Source: Atriophallophorus winterbourni (taxonomy: Eukaryota > Platyhelminthes > Trematoda > Plagiorchiida > Microphallidae). Taken from it: 64,000 bases of DNA. The number at the start of each line of letters is the position of its first letter. The first letter of the stretch is position 1. Location of the stretch: contig JACCGJ010001550.1 of NCBI GenBank assembly GCA_013407085.1, positions 1-64,000 on the forward strand, written 5' to 3'. The position numbers were made by a program, and so were the translations under genes. The notes beneath the pieces are model-generated. The model was not told the DNA's origin, did not search any database, and saw only the letters and a list, made by a program, of their open reading frames with translations. This document shows, one piece after another, positions 1 through 12,557 of this stretch.

Positions 1-1031
1 ATTAAATTCATCGGGCATGCCAAAAGCGGAAACGACACCTCTCCATAAGTAATACAACGCCTATAGACAAATGATATGTTCGTGAGGTTGAAGTGTGAAG
101 AAAATGACTGACTAAAATGCATTGAACGTCAAATAGCGCAATTCATCGCATGACAATAAATCACTCACCCGAGATTATACGTTATAAATCCACTTAGTTT
201 GATAAAACTGATCCCCAAACAGTTTCATTTCGTTTTTGTCACAGAATCTTCGTCAGATAAAGGTTATTCGTCACAAGAGGGAGCGTGATTGAAAGAAACT
301 CTATCAGCCATCACCAATCGCTCTTATCGGTAAAAATTTTGAAGAAACCATAGGAGTGTCAACACACGTAGACGAAACCATGATCATTTAGAATACTTAC
401 AACCGCGTGAACTCAGCAAAGGTCAATAGACACTCTGGTATACGGGTGCACAATAAAACGTGTATGACAAATGCCATACAAACTATACAGTTTTAAAAAG
501 TTGTCAAGTATAAATACGAATAATTGTCCGTTACTGTTCCTAGCACTATATTGACGTGATCACAGCCTCGTGTACATTGTTGACCACACAAATACCAGCC
601 TTCATGATTCGCACTGATTTGTGTGTAGGCCTTTCAGATAAGTCTTGGTGCATCAGTTGTGAACATTCTTCCGGGAGCATCATATGTAGGGACTTACTTT
701 CCCTAAAATTGTATTGGCGTTACTTTATGCAAGTCATGTCTTCAATTCTTGTATGAAATATGGCGGCTCGATTATTTGCCTCTATCTCATAAGCACAATT
801 GCTGGTAGACAAACAAAAACAAATTATCCATGAGATTCATCAAGTCCTCTTCCTATATGCTAGCCGTATTAGTACTGCGCTTACGATTCGAACTTTCGAT
901 TAACGCACACTTTAACATATTGTATGCATGCCGTATCTCGGCAAGTTACTTGGTTGTGGTGTGGGGTAGGTCACTGGGTTTAATTCATTCCTTACAAAAC
1001 AATCCTTCATTTCTCTGATGGCAATGGTGGC
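1..1031. other. No confident gene; possible decayed promoter plus open frame
   Basis: I see no supported gene here. A TATA-like TATAAATA at 509-516 is followed 47 bp later by an open frame on the plus strand (556-756) that begins with GTG rather than ATG. It encodes several Cys and a WRYF-containing helical tail, which loosely recalls the secreted family further right. Around 240-265 the minus strand contains TGACGAAGATTCTG, resembling the tail shared by the Penelope-like fragments at 37.8 and 47.7 kb. Both observations are weak. Confidence 0.3.
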
Positions 1032-2850
1032 TTACCAGTAGTTAAGTAGCTTCATGCGCATCACATTTTTATTATGGTTAATCGCTACACAATTGCACGA
1101 TTTTATGGTGGATCGTATCAAGCTTGATTCCTGTTTATGATTATCTGAAATGTACCTCAGAAAGGTACATGTGTTGACGAGTCTGAGATACTTTTCTTCG
1201 GTGGTCCAGACGATATCTTGCGTGCCAAGCTGATACGTGTGGTGCAGAGATTTTCCAAGATGCAGCATTTTAGATTTCGCAGAGTTAAACGGTAACTCAT
1301 TTAACTGGCACCAACGAAATAAGATTATTAGATCCCGTTTTAATGCCATACAGTCATTATCAGACTTGACACCTGCCCATATTTTAAAATCATCGGCAAA
1401 TAATATCAAGTTGCATCCAATATCCTTCACTATATGGTTCATATACTCCAAGAAGAGAAGAGGTTCAAGCACCGAGCCTTGAGGACCTCCACTCGTGACG
1501 TCTATTTTTCTCGACAAGGTGCTGTCATCGCGAACTTGGACGTGTCTATCAGTAAGATAGTCCTTTATCCAATTCAGCAATATTCCCGTTATTCCATAGA
1601 CTTTGAGCATTTTAATTAGGATCTCATGGTTGACTCCATCGAAAGCTTTGGAAATATCTATGTAGCAAGCATGTACAGCCTTACCTTCGTCTATTGCATT
1701 GGTTCAATACTCGAAGGTTGTAAGAAAGTTAGATAAACAGCAACGATCTCTTCGAAAACCGTGTTGTGCTGCGGTAAAAATATTTTGGTTTTCAAAATGT
1801 TCTCTTATGCGCGCAGTCACAATGCGTTCCATTAATTTACAGATCACCGAAAGTAACGTTAACGGACTATAGTTGGCTGTGTCTGAACAGCTACCGCCTA
1901 TATAAATAGGAGTTATCATCCCTGCTTTCCATTGTGGTGGTATTTTTCCTTCATGTAAGCTGAGATTGAATATGTGAGTTAGAGGAGCAGTCAAAGCAAC
2001 GCCACACCTGCGAAGTATGGCGGGGATAATTTTGTCTGCGCTAAGCGACTGCTTTTCGCTTAGTTGACAAAGTTCCCGCCCAAACATGTATTCGTTGATA
2101 GTCATTTCACTTAGTAATTCGAATTGTGGCGAATTTGGTGAAACTTGATATGGTATACAACGCTTGTGATTGAAGAGAACTGAGTAAAACGTTGCTAAAG
2201 CATCGGCGGTATCTTGGGCAGTGTGGATAATCCATTAGGTGGTATTTCAGAGAATCCCCTGGTTTGATCTTTGATCGTTCATTTATTATCGTGTAGAACG
2301 CTCATGATTCTTTTCCTTCTCTTAATAAGCAATTTCCATGGATTGCCATGCGATCTTCTCTTACAAGATGTTGGTGACGTGATTCGTATCTTACAGAATC
2401 GCTTTCAAGTTGTTTCCGTACCAAAATTCGTATCAGTTACCCAAGACTCTCTCTATAACTAACTATTTCTTAGTTCTACTCCGGATAACAAACTGATAGT
2501 TCTGGTTGCATTTGTGTTGCATAAAAATCGAGTTTTCGTCAATCGTCGAATTCAAATAATGTTTTTAGAAAACGAATTGTAGATCAGCCAAATCCACTGA
2601 ATCAAACTCATGAGTGTGTGCATCCCGGTGACTGATATTAAAGGTTTCAAATTGTATATTCCTTATGACTTTCGTCTGTTCGCTCAATCGTTCCGCACTA
2701 CATACATAATCGAACAAAAGCATCGCATGATCACTCTTCCGCATTGGTCCCAGGTATTGTATATCCTCTACCGCGGTTGCCTCAGGCGGTAAGTCAGTAG
2801 CTTGACAGTATCTTGCCAAGTTTGTTTGCATGCATGGACAACAATTTCAC
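1032..2850 (-). mobile_element. CR1/Jockey-type LINE fragment (endonuclease C-terminus plus reverse transcriptase)
   Basis: Read on the minus strand, this is a 5'-truncated non-LTR retrotransposon. The end of the apurinic-type endonuclease appears first (SDHAMLLFDYVC near 2,740). A linker follows at 2,560-2,110 (DTADALATFYS near 2,190). Then come RT fingers (PPQWKAGMITPIY; AAQHGFRRDR), the palm segment YIDISKAFDGVNHE near 1,650, GGPQGSVL near 1,480 and the catalytic FADD near 1,400. The RT frame is interrupted by a single in-frame TGA at 1704-1706, at a position where these proteins usually have a residue just before the palm motif. The frame ends at 1032 without the usual C-terminal tail. 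It is a dead copy. Confidence 0.85.
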
Positions 2851-3068
2851 AAAAACCACTTGCGAATATGAAAATCAGCAAATCAAAATTTTCACTTTGA
2901 ATATGCTTACAACCCGGTTTCATTACTATCTGAATGAACATTCAAAATTTTGCTGACTCGAACAATTCGAGCCATCTTCAACACAGGCTTTCTTGGCTGA
3001 CCTTGGGAATTGCATATCACCAGCTGTTGCCAGCATCCATCTGCACCATGTTTTCTGTCCAGAATTAT

Positions 3069-3221
3069 TGTAGAAAAGTCAAGATCAGAGCGACAGATGT
3101 TTATTCACTACACGTCAACAAAACATATGAATCATCATGGGAATTACAATACAGAGATAGACACACTGACAGCTACTGCATTCTGATTGGACAATGAGTA
3201 TTCATGCTGACAGCCACTCCA
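3069..3221 (-). repeat. 3' LTR of Gypsy element
   Basis: This 153-bp copy matches 7053-7204 with four substitutions and one 1-bp indel. In element orientation it starts TGGAGTGGC and ends TTTCTACA, so it has TG...CA termini. The left flank AATTAT (3063-3068) nearly matches the right flank GATTAT (7205-7210), a probable imperfect target-site duplication. Confidence 0.9.
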
Positions 3222-3237
3222 CATCCTTCCGTTTTTC
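3222..3237 (-). promoter_or_regulatory. Polypurine tract of the Gypsy element
   Basis: In element orientation the run GAAAAACGGAAGGATG lies directly between the pol stop codon (3236) and the 3' LTR. This is the expected place for second-strand priming. Confidence 0.7.
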
Positions 3238-6200
3238 AAATGAACTTACGTACTGTGCGGTTGCGCAAATTTATTTCGTTTGGAGGCTCTGGATCCCTTT
3301 CACACATCTCGTCTGACTCAATGGGTTCTTGCTTTCTTAAATGTACTCTATTTCTTTTAACCGTTCCATGTTGCGTATTCACCTCGTAAGATCTTTCACC
3401 CGTACGACCACGGACAGTTCCAAGATCCCATTTCTCAGCTCCCATTCCGAAGGGTTGTATCCAAACAGTATCTCCATCAGACAATTCGGGTAGCTCACGT
3501 GCACCCTCATCATATACCTGTTTTTCGCGCTCCATGCGCCGTTTTAATTGCTGATTGATGACGTCCCATGTAACGTCATGTCTGGACAGACGGTTGGTAA
3601 CAATAGGTATCCTCGTCCTTGTGCGTCTACCCATGAGTCTTTGAGCTGGGCTTAATTCTATATCGGTGGATGGAGTATTTCTGTGTTCCAAGAGCGCTAA
3701 ATACGGATCTTCTTTAGCCTCCAGGCATTTTTTCATTATTTTCTTCGCTTCTTTCACTGCCGATTCTGCTTTACCATTGGATTGGCTGTGGTAAGGGCTG
3801 GAAATTTCATGTTTAAAACGCATTTTTCAGCGAAGTCAGCAAACTGCTTTGCCGAAAACTGAGGACCTCCATCGGATCTGACACTCTCTGGGATACCATA
3901 CCTCGCAAATTGACCTTTCATTTTCGCCACGATTTCTTCAGCTGATGTGGTATTCAGTTTCTCTATTTCGAAAAAGTCGCTGAAATAGTCCACCAAAAGT
4001 AAATAATCTTTTGTTGCATGTGAAAACAGGTCAGCTGCAATATGTTGCCAAGGGCGCTCTGGTATTTTGCGACAAACCATTGGTTCTTTTATTTGGCGGT
4101 TCCCAAACTTGTTACATATTGGGCACTTAGAGACGAAATCCTTCACTTGGCAACTGACGCCTGGCCAATATACCGTATCCTTGGCTCTTCTAGTACAACC
4201 GTTGATCCCCAAATGAGATCGATGTAACTCCTGCAACATCACCTTTCGGGCCGATCGTGGGATAACCAGTCGCTCGCCCCGGAAGATCAACCCATCCTCA
4301 GTTGATAATTCATCTCGGATTTTGTAATAAGGTCGAATGAGTTCGTCAACCATCGCGATACTATCTGGCCAGCCACTGATTATCTGTTCCTCGAGCTTTT
4401 TCATTTCGTCATCCTCAGCCATAGTTTGTCGGATTCGTGGCAACCTGATATCGCTTTCTGCGAGCGTAAAGTGTACTTCTACAAGATCCAGAAGATCAGA
4501 AGATTCCAGGTTAGCAGCGGCTACGGATTTCAAAGGAGCTCTCGATAGAGTGTCCGCAAGGACCATGGTTTTACCCGGCTTGTAAATGATTTCGAAATCG
4601 TATTTCTGCAGTCGGACTAGCATTGACTGTAGACGACGCGGTGCTTTATCGAGTGGTTTTTTAACTATTGTGGTCAGAGGCTTATGATCTGTTTGTACTA
4701 TAGTCTTTCGGCCAAATGTGTAATCATTGAATTTTTCTATCGCAAATACGACTGCCAACAGTTCCTTCTCAATCTGTGCATAGCGAGTTTCCGCATCGCT
4801 CATCGTTCGACTTCGAAAATCTATAGGTTGGTCGTTTTGCATCAGTACGGCGCCGATACCGTTTTGGCTACTGTCACACTGTATCACTAATTCCAATCGG
4901 GGGTCGTAATATCGTAAAACAGGTGCATTAGATATGAGTCTTTTAATTTTTTCCCAGGCCTGTATTTGCTGTATCCCCCAGACCCATGGTGTATCTTTAT
5001 GTGTCAGCCGCCTGATCGGTTCCATTATTTGTGATAAACAAGGCAAAAAACGGCTGAGGTAGTTCACCATACCGTTAAAACGAGCTATACTCTTGACATC
5101 TGTAGGAGGGGGCATGTGTTTAATAGCCTCCACTTTTGCAGGGTCTGGCTTGATACCGTCACTCGATAAGACATGACCATGAAATGTTACCTCATTTGTG
5201 CAATATTCAATTTTCGCTTTCTTGAGTTTAATGCCCAGTTCGAGGCATCGTTGAAGAAGTTTGTCTAGGTTCTGATCGTGTTCTGCCTTTGTTCGTCCGA
5301 ACGCTAAAACATCATCCGCTATACAAATTACACCTGTAAGGTTTTCTATGGCCTGTAGCAGCCGTTTTTGAAATATCTCGCTAGAAACTTTCAGTCCAAA
5401 TGGTAAACGAAGCCAACGAAATCTTCCAAAGGGGGTTCCGAATGTCGTCAAAAAACTGGATTTATCGTCCAAACACACGTGCCAAAATGCTGAAGACAGA
5501 TCCACTTTCGTAAAATATCTTGCACCAGACAACCTCGGCAAAGTATCTTCTAACAACGGAAGTCTGAAATACTCTCGCTTGAGGGCCATGTTCAAAGCTT
5601 TCGGGTCGATACATATGCGCATTTCACCTGACTTTTTTGTTACGACGGTAACCTGGCTGACCCATTCGGTAGGTTCTTCAACTCTCCTGATGACCCCAAC
5701 GAGCTGTAGTCTTTTCAATTCTAACTCAAATCTGTCCTTTACTGCAAAGGGTAAACGACGTATTGGTAACGCGACTGGTGTTACATTCTGATCAATTGAC
5801 AGCTTACAAAGTCCGGGCAACTTCCCCAATTTATCATCAAAAACACTTTGATACTTTAGAAAAATGTCTGTTAGGTCCGAATTAATATTGTTAATACAAT
5901 TAAAGGTAATCATTCCCAGATTTTCGATCGCTTCAACTCCGAGTAGCGGTGAAAAATTTTCATCAACAACGTACATTACATGTTCTATACGCTTACCGCT
6001 AATTGGATTGCGCAGAGACGCCGTAAATTTCCCCATTGGCTTGACAGTCGTGCCGTTCCACATTCGCAAAACGATTCTCGTGTCAGATAGGGGCTCATTT
6101 TGTACGTAGGCACGCGGAATGAGACTAACGGAGGCACCTGAATCCATTTGGAAACGAACCTTCTTGCCATTTACCTCGATTTCGGAAGAACGGATGTGAT

Positions 6201-7053
6201 TTACTTGTTCCTCACCCTGAACGACATTGACATTCGGAAATGAGCGCTGCGTATTTGTCGTTGTCATCCCAGAAGATCTACAGCAAATCGCGAAATGGTT
6301 TGCTTTACCGCATCGAGTACATGCTTTCTTCCACGCAGGACATAGTTCCTTCTTAAATTCATGTTTCCTGCCGCAAAAATTGCAAATTCTTTTCGATTGG
6401 ATTGTTCTCTCCGCATGAATTCTATTGATTTCTTCGCAAGAGTGAGTTCTGAGGGCTTCTGCCTTTTTCTCGGCCGCCTCCTCACTCATGCATATATTGA
6501 TACATTGCTTTAATGTAAGGTTGCTTTCCTTCAATAATCTCTTCGTGAGACTTCTGTTGTTTGCTCCGATGATCAAACGATCCTTGATTAAATTGTCTTT
6601 CATGCATTTACAGAAGTTGCATGTCTCAGCCATCAGTTTCAATGCTCGGATGAAATGTTCGATCGGCTCATCGGCATCTTGGACGCGACAATTGAATTTA
6701 TATCGTTCAAATGTATCGTTCACTTGACCGAGGCAATGTTCTTCGAGCTTCGCGATGATTGTTTCCCAGTCATCTGCGTCTTCGTTCTCATCAAATGTGA
6801 AACACTGTATGAACTTCGTCGCCTGATCACCAAGCGCATTCCTCAGCGTCGCCATTTGATACGCTTTATCGGTATTCGTCAGATTCGCCAACGTCCGAAA
6901 ATCGCTAAACTGTTGCTTCCACAGTTTCCATCTCTCTGCCAATCCGTCATCACCTTCCATCATGAGTGCTGCCGGTGGTCGAACATTGAATCCGCTAAAT
7001 CGGGCGTTTTCAGTTCTATTCGACATTTTCTCGTCGATCATCCTCGTCACCAT
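3236..7053 (-). pseudogene. gag-pol polyprotein of Gypsy element, frameshifted in integrase
   Basis: The first frame (7053 to 3754) encodes 1,099 residues; the remainder continues in the next frame (3823 to 3236). Domains in order: gag (about 1-220); two zinc knuckles (about 224-258); aspartic protease with DSGA (about 304); reverse transcriptase with FTKVDLSSAFWHV (about 514-526) and the catalytic box CIADD (about 576-580); RNase H (about 723-795, with the DSSQNG and TDHKPL segments); and integrase with an HHCC zinc finger (about 943-980) and the first two catalytic Asp (AADLF, SDGGPQF). The frame shifts just after FAEK near 3,826. The third catalytic residue, the Glu in NGKAES, is therefore out of frame. 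This looks like loss of one base. The first ATG uses the last base of the LTR plus the first two bases of the primer-binding site; a second Met (residue 10) is an alternative start. Confidence 0.9.
7035..7052 (-). promoter_or_regulatory. Putative tRNA primer-binding site
   Basis: Immediately after the 5' LTR, in element orientation, the sequence begins TGGTGACGAGGATGATCG. TGG complements a tRNA CCA end, and the position is exact. I cannot assign the tRNA isotype from memory with confidence. Confidence 0.6.
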
Positions 7054-7204
7054 GTAGAAAAGTCAAGATCAGAGCGACAGATGTGTATTCACTACACGTC
7101 AACAAACATATGAATCATCATGGGAATTACAATAAAGAGATAGACACACTGACAGATACTGCATTCTGATTGGACAATGAGTATTCATGCTAACAGCCAC
7201 TCCA
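7053..7204 (-). repeat. 5' LTR of Gypsy element
   Basis: This 152-bp partner of the repeat at 3069-3221 differs by four substitutions and one deleted A in an A-run. Its inner end abuts the primer-binding site. Confidence 0.9.
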
Positions 7205-7929
7205 GATTATCACTCGAACTTTTCTCATGTAATGATTCGAAACCCCTGAATTTTCACTGACTTATTGTTGTCCGACATTTCAGTTATCCTTGATCTAGTG
7301 TTGTGACACAAGGCGTGGTATGCAAATCATTCGACAGCTCATGTTTTCCACTGCTTGTCAACGCACCTCACGTATCGGATGTGTGAACTTACGTTAAATT
7401 AGTTTCTGGAAATGTGATCTCCTTACAAATATATGAAACATTAAAATCAACAACTCGGTTTGGAAGAAGTACGTTATCGCGCTTTGCTTAACACTGATTT
7501 CTTCAAGAACCGATAACTTCCAGTGAAAATGGAAATTGTAGTTCACAGCGCATGCAGTCTGCATGTCTTAATGTGTGCCGGTGAAGTTGTGGTCATTGCA
7601 GAAAGAACTAAAAAGAGAGCGGAGTATGTTTTCACTACAAAAGATTCGTAGCTAATAAGTGGTCAACATGTTTTGTGTTGCTCACACCCAATCTCTTAGA
7701 ACCCACCCTTGTTTTAGAGCTGTTGTCGTTATTATGTGAGAACGGTAAGGATTATGTTAAGCGAGTCTTGAAATAGTGATAAACAAATTTATACTTTGAA
7801 TCCACTATGAAATGGGGTTCGTACATAGTCACGATATTTTTATACCGTATGTGATTCAAAGTTCAAAGTGATTCAAATTTGTAATGGTCTAAAAAGCATT
7901 TAGCTTAACAATAACCATAGGATGGAGTT
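7205..7929. other. Non-coding spacer
   Basis: A+T-rich sequence between the Gypsy element and the next LINE fragment. I see no gene, RNA or clear repeat. Confidence 0.6.
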
Positions 7930-8430
7930 ATGAGTTATATACAATAAAAAAGAAGGAGAACAGGAAAACTCATGTAGTGTAAATCGTATAAAAATTAGGG
8001 TTTTCGCTCAAGTATTTGTCCAAATTAGTTTTAAAAATATCCAGGTTGGCTGAGTGTGCAACAATGGACGGGAGAGTGTTCCATGTAAAGCTTACACGTA
8101 CAGCATACCAATATCTTCGACAGTTCAGTCTTGAATTGGGAATAAGCACTGTAAGTTCATGTTTCCGACTGGCACGGGTTGGAGAGCGCGTGAAAAATAT
8201 GGACAACGGATGGTTAGGGACGTGCATAATGTTGCACATCAGTATGAGGTCACCTCTTAGTCGACGACAGCGAAAGTCTAAAAGATTGTCGGAATGAATT
8301 CTAGTCAAGTGATCAAGATGCTCGCAGATCGTGTTTGTATTGTGGTGCTCATATTCGCTATGATTTATCTCGGTTTGATGTCATGTTTTGGAGACGGGAG
8401 AAAGTACTCCGTGGACCTTGAAAAAGTGGA
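7930..8430 (-). mobile_element. CR1/Jockey-type LINE, C-terminal RT fragment
   Basis: The minus-strand frame 8308-7970 (112 aa) carries the conserved tail of these ORF2 proteins: CRRLRGDLILM, then NCRRYWYAVRVSFTWNTLPS, then an IFKTNLDKYL segment at the end. The same tail recurs at 19.9, 26.6 and 47.2 kb. The upstream polymerase core is absent. Confidence 0.8.
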
Positions 8431-9870
8431 CTCATGATCTACGGTTAAATAGGATTACAAGTCTGAATTTTCATACTTTTATTCAATTCGCCAGATATCC
8501 AAAAATTCTAGAAACCAGTTATGGAATGAGGGGTGTGAGCACTAAAATATAAACAGTTTAATGAAATCCGTAGAGACATTTGTATACCCAGTACGAGTTG
8601 CTCATCATTAGTCCGTAGTTCATGTTGCAGAAAGTTTTGTGGAATTTTCGCAAGAAGTTAAACAATTCAATCAGTCTTTCGTTTTATAAATTATTCAACT
8701 GGAACCATGCTTGGCATATCATTAGTTTATGGTTAATTATTTGCATGCTACAGTGCCGGAACTCAAAGGAGTCCTAGAAACTACACGCTATCTCGATAGC
8801 AAAGAATGAACTTCAGGTCTAGTTAAATTCATGTCCAGCACGATTTGTGAGAAATTTGTCCATATATTCGATACTCCATATATTGATTCGTGCTCATGCA
8901 TTTAATTCTTGGGGTTTGTGATGTGTGTTCGTGTATACTTTAAACTGAATACCTGTAAAGTTCATGTGTTAATTTGAAATAAAATGTGAACGACGGAACA
9001 AGCAAGTAGTCCTAACTGCGAGTACGCTGTTTGGTATGCGCGTAATGACGATTGGTTATAGTCAAATTCTGTTTAAAAGCATGCAGCTGTTCAACAATCG
9101 AAATTGTATTGGGAGGATAACGATACATTCCCGGTGCTGCAAGTATATAGAACATTGGTGTATTCACCTTATTTGTACGATCAAACAGGTGGACGGTGTA
9201 AAGGTTCGCGTTTCTGTCACACATTTTATGACCATTCTCCATTATTCGCGATGGTTAATAGTTTGTGTTCCGTGTGCTCAGAAATAAGAAAGACTTTACT
9301 GTTGATCCAGGCTTACTTGATATAAACTTGCTCTGTTCACATGATTATAATAGATGATGAAGTTGTAGACACGAATGTTTTGAATTGTGAGTAGCACATC
9401 CTAGTAAGTTCATTGTCTGATCGTACATTTCTATGGATTTATGTGTCAAATACCATAGATTACAAACACGGCTTAGTGAAACTGACTTTGCAGTCAATCG
9501 AAGTAGTTCACAGTGTGACAACAGCGCCTGTCACTATCGTGTTTAGAAACGCATTTCGATGATGCGCCAGAGCAATCATCGTGCGTTTTACACATCTACG
9601 CACATGTGCCATTCCACACGAAACGACCAAAGAGAAGGGATGGTTTTCGAAATGGGCCTGTGACGAGATAGATGGTAACCTATTGTACCATGGCAACGTG
9701 TGCGCAATTAGGACATTTATTAGTAGAACAAACCGTAATTAACCCTATCGCAATTTACAACCTACGTGAACGGTATATGCGCAACAAATGGTCGTAATTA
9801 ATTTGCGAGAAACGATCGTATTTATGTGCCACCGGATGCCAAACGCGCAACAATATAACGATGAAAGATA
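8431..9870. other. Spacer with an unassigned open frame
   Basis: Nothing is confidently genic. The plus-strand frame of about 9,073-9,325 is open for about 85 codons and reads protein-like (YLYDQTGGRCKG, then CSVCSE near the end), but it has no recognisable family and no clear promoter. Overlapping frames on both strands at 9,012-9,287 weaken the case. The rest is upstream flank of gene A. Confidence 0.3.
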
Positions 9871-9878
9871 TATAAATA
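9871..9878 (+). promoter_or_regulatory. TATA box of gene A
   Basis: TATAAATA lies 42 bp before the ATG of gene A. The same spacing (37-52 bp) is seen at all seven family genes, implying a very short 5' untranslated region. Confidence 0.7.
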
Positions 9879-9912
9879 GAATAATCTGCTTGTAGTTTAG
9901 GAAATTTTCGAA

Positions 9913-10623
9913 ATGAAACTATTCTACTTGATCGTCGTCATAGTCGGCAGTCTGTTAATCGTGTCAGACTGTAAAGGTGAGCAGAATCTTACCATGCTTA
10001 CCTGTACATCTTTTTATGCTTAAATGAAGGAGGTTTTGTCTTTTACAGTGCTAAAAAATTGGACGAAAGTAGATACTGATAAAGTGCACAAGGTTGCTGA
10101 TCATTTTGACTACTACTGGAGATTGGTCGACTGGATTCGTAGAACGAATCGAGATAAACCCATAAAATTCGGTCGAGCCAGTGGACCCGATGGAGAAGAG
10201 GATGCGACTACAGATGAACCGTCGGAGTCTACGCCATCCGTCAACGTGTCCGTCTCGACCGAGGATTCCACAACGCAAGAAACGACCTCCATTGTGACTA
10301 GCACAGAAACAAGTGAACAACAAACTGTATCACCTACTGCTACAACGGATTCGACATCGACAGAACAAGCCGAAGTGTCCACAACTGAAACGACGGAACA
10401 ATCAACAGAAACAAACGCGACCGAGGGATCCTTAACATCAGCTTCCACAGACAGCACACAATGGAGTGTTACCGCCGATTCTCCGGAGTCATTGACACAA
10501 CTCCGACAGCTTATGGGAGAGTCTTTGCAACTTATGGGGCATCTGGACAGTCATATGGCCTCCACGGAAGCACTGAAAAAGCAACTAACGCAAGTTGAAT
10601 TAATCGCAGGAAAAGTGATTTAA
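9913..10623 (+). CDS. Gene A: secreted Thr/Ser-rich (mucin-like) protein with helical C-terminus
   Basis: Two exons, 9913-9976 and 10049-10623, with a 72-bp GT-AG intron in phase 1; 212 aa. Exon 1 encodes only a signal peptide (MKLFYLIVVIVGSLL, ending VSDCK). The mature part starts with a short charged, aromatic segment (FDYYWRLVDWIRR). A Ser/Thr/Glu-rich stretch of about 100 residues follows, with many potential O-glycosylation sites and N-glycosylation sequons (NVS, NAT). It ends with an amphipathic, probably helical tail of about 45 residues. Unlike B-F it has no Cys in the mature part. An AATAAA lies 17 bp after the stop. It is likely secreted and heavily glycosylated. I do not recognise the family, and the link to genes B-G rests on gene architecture rather than sequence identity. 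Confidence 0.8.
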
Positions 10624-10639
10624 GCACTTAGAAGATTGG

Positions 10640-10645
10640 AATAAA
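10640..10645 (+). terminator. Poly(A) signal of gene A
   Basis: AATAAA 17 bp downstream of the gene A stop codon. Confidence 0.7.
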
Positions 10646-12557
10646 TATTGTGTAACCGTATTTAAAGTACATTTTCTGTTCCGCACAAATGTGTTCGGTT
10701 TACCTCAAGCAGAAATAAAAAGCACTTGACAAATGATCGGCCCCAGTCTAGAAGAACACAATGGATGTGAGAGGAGACGTGGAAAAGTAAAATCAAGCCA
10801 CTGAAATTTGCTTGAAAAGCCAGATTGTTTAAAATCGTGATCACTAGAATTTGAAAAAAACTAACGTAGTTAACTATAGCCAGTTCGCAGCAGTTGCTAA
10901 TAGCAGCGATATTCAAACCTCAAACGAATGAGTTGAAAACTAAGCAAGTGATGTTAGACGACGCAAATATGGCCTGGGTAAATTGAATGAAATCAATCGC
11001 GAAAACAGGTATCTTGCCTCGCGCTGATCTGCCAGAGTGAAGTGAACGTTACGTTGGTACCTGAAACGAATGAATAGCGCAAGGCTCAATGGGAAGACTT
11101 AAAAAAAGTAGTTCGCTCACCCTGGAAGAAATACTGAACTTGTGCGCGTCAACGTTGTAGTGTATGATTCTAGATGTTTCCATATACATTGAGTAAACAG
11201 TAGATGAACATCAGAATTCAATGCGAAATGTTCGTTCGATTTCTGGAACAAAGTTCAACGATTTTGAGAAAATATGGTAGGCACAAGATTCGAAATGAAG
11301 TTTTACACTGTGAAAAGAGACAGATATGAATATAGCACCCTGGATCAGGTTTGTTGCTATTCGCTAGAATTCGCTTAATAACAAAGTGCATTAAAGTTTC
11401 ACGATAGCACTGATACCTTCAGCGTTTTTCAACATCATCCAGTGAAAAAGTGTGAGTGCGATGGATGTGAGCAAGGCATTACTTTGGTCATCCATCAGCA
11501 CGGCAAGCGTTTGACCAGGAATCATTATGAGATTCTGTGATTGAACATCGTGGTTCGTTTTACGAACGAAACTGCGATGTCTAACTTTGTTTGTATTTTA
11601 GTTTATTATCTATTTTCACCCGACGACGGTATACAGTGCGAAGGAGACCCGATATAAGCGATATAAAATGGATTGATAGATTGAAAGCGTTTCACCCTAT
11701 GTGTACGATGTTGATCACAGGCTAACTATTTGACGAGTCGCTTGAGTCAGTAAGGTAAACTGGTAAGGGAAGATTCCATTACGAGATATAAGCTGTGATG
11801 AATAAGATTATTGAATGACATCAGACTCTCTACTTGCACAGAGTTGAGACTGATACCCAATGAATTGTCAATTGCATGTACCCTTCCGACAGTAATGATT
11901 CGCTTTCTTGCAATCGATTCAACAGGATGTTTTATGCCTAACGTCATATTGAAAATGGTACATCGAGTATTAGATTCTTAATTTTCCCGCATCCGTGTAC
12001 ATTACTACCATGTGTGCCCATTGACTGAATGCAGAGGAGTAACATCAAATTTAGCGTCGCATTAAGTGGTAATTTGATAGCTAATTCGAGGCTACAAGAA
12101 ACTAAGAGGACAAGTGGGGAAGATGTGTGTGTCAAACAGTTCCTGCGTATGGAAAAACAAATGCCAAATTGTCGATCGATATACTCCATGGCGAAATCAG
12201 CTAAAACAAAAACACTGGGACTTAATCGTGACCAGATAACTGGAGGGGAGCGCGATTAGCAATAAAATGATGACAAGTACAACACATTATGTCGTGGCTA
12301 GCTCTCAGAATTATACGTACAAATAACAATCGCAGACTAGGAGTAATTGATCGGAACGGTCAAGGCAACCTAAAACATTCTCGGACGGAAACAAAAGCGT
12401 TACATTCTAGCTTCAAAACACTGCTAAATAAAGCCGAAATATATTTGGAATTTAGAAGGACACAAGCGAGGCGACATTAGATTGAGATTTAAATACGCGA
12501 ACAAGTTGTCACCAAGTATTATCGCAAAACGAAACGCCAGGCATATATATAGTTAAA
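10646..12557. other. Intergenic region between convergent gene A and ABHD11-like gene
   Basis: No gene recognised. A piece at about 11,440-11,490 (GATGTGAGCAAGGCATTACT) matches the part downstream of the hammerhead core in the repeat at 25.7 kb. At 11,620-11,650 CGACGACGGTATACAGTGCG resembles the same core region, so decayed copies of that repeat are present. Short open frames at 12,029-12,259 and 12,289-12,480 are not convincing. Confidence 0.5.

Larger units (their letters stand above)
3069..7204 (-). mobile_element. Full-length Ty3/Gypsy LTR retrotransposon with very short LTRs
   Basis: The element is about 4.1 kb: 5' LTR (7053-7204), primer-binding-type site, one long gag-pol frame, polypurine tract (3222-3237) and 3' LTR (3069-3221). 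The tandem zinc knuckles of the form CxxCGRxHxxx...CP followed by CTRCGKANHF are typical of the mag-like branch of Gypsy elements. The LTRs are about 97% identical, so insertion is relatively recent compared with the surrounding LINE debris. There is no envelope-like frame. Confidence 0.92.

Noticed and set aside
10051..10457. Long minus-strand frames opposite gene A
   Set aside because: They are mirror frames of the Thr/Ser-rich plus-strand coding region, with no promoter or family of their own.
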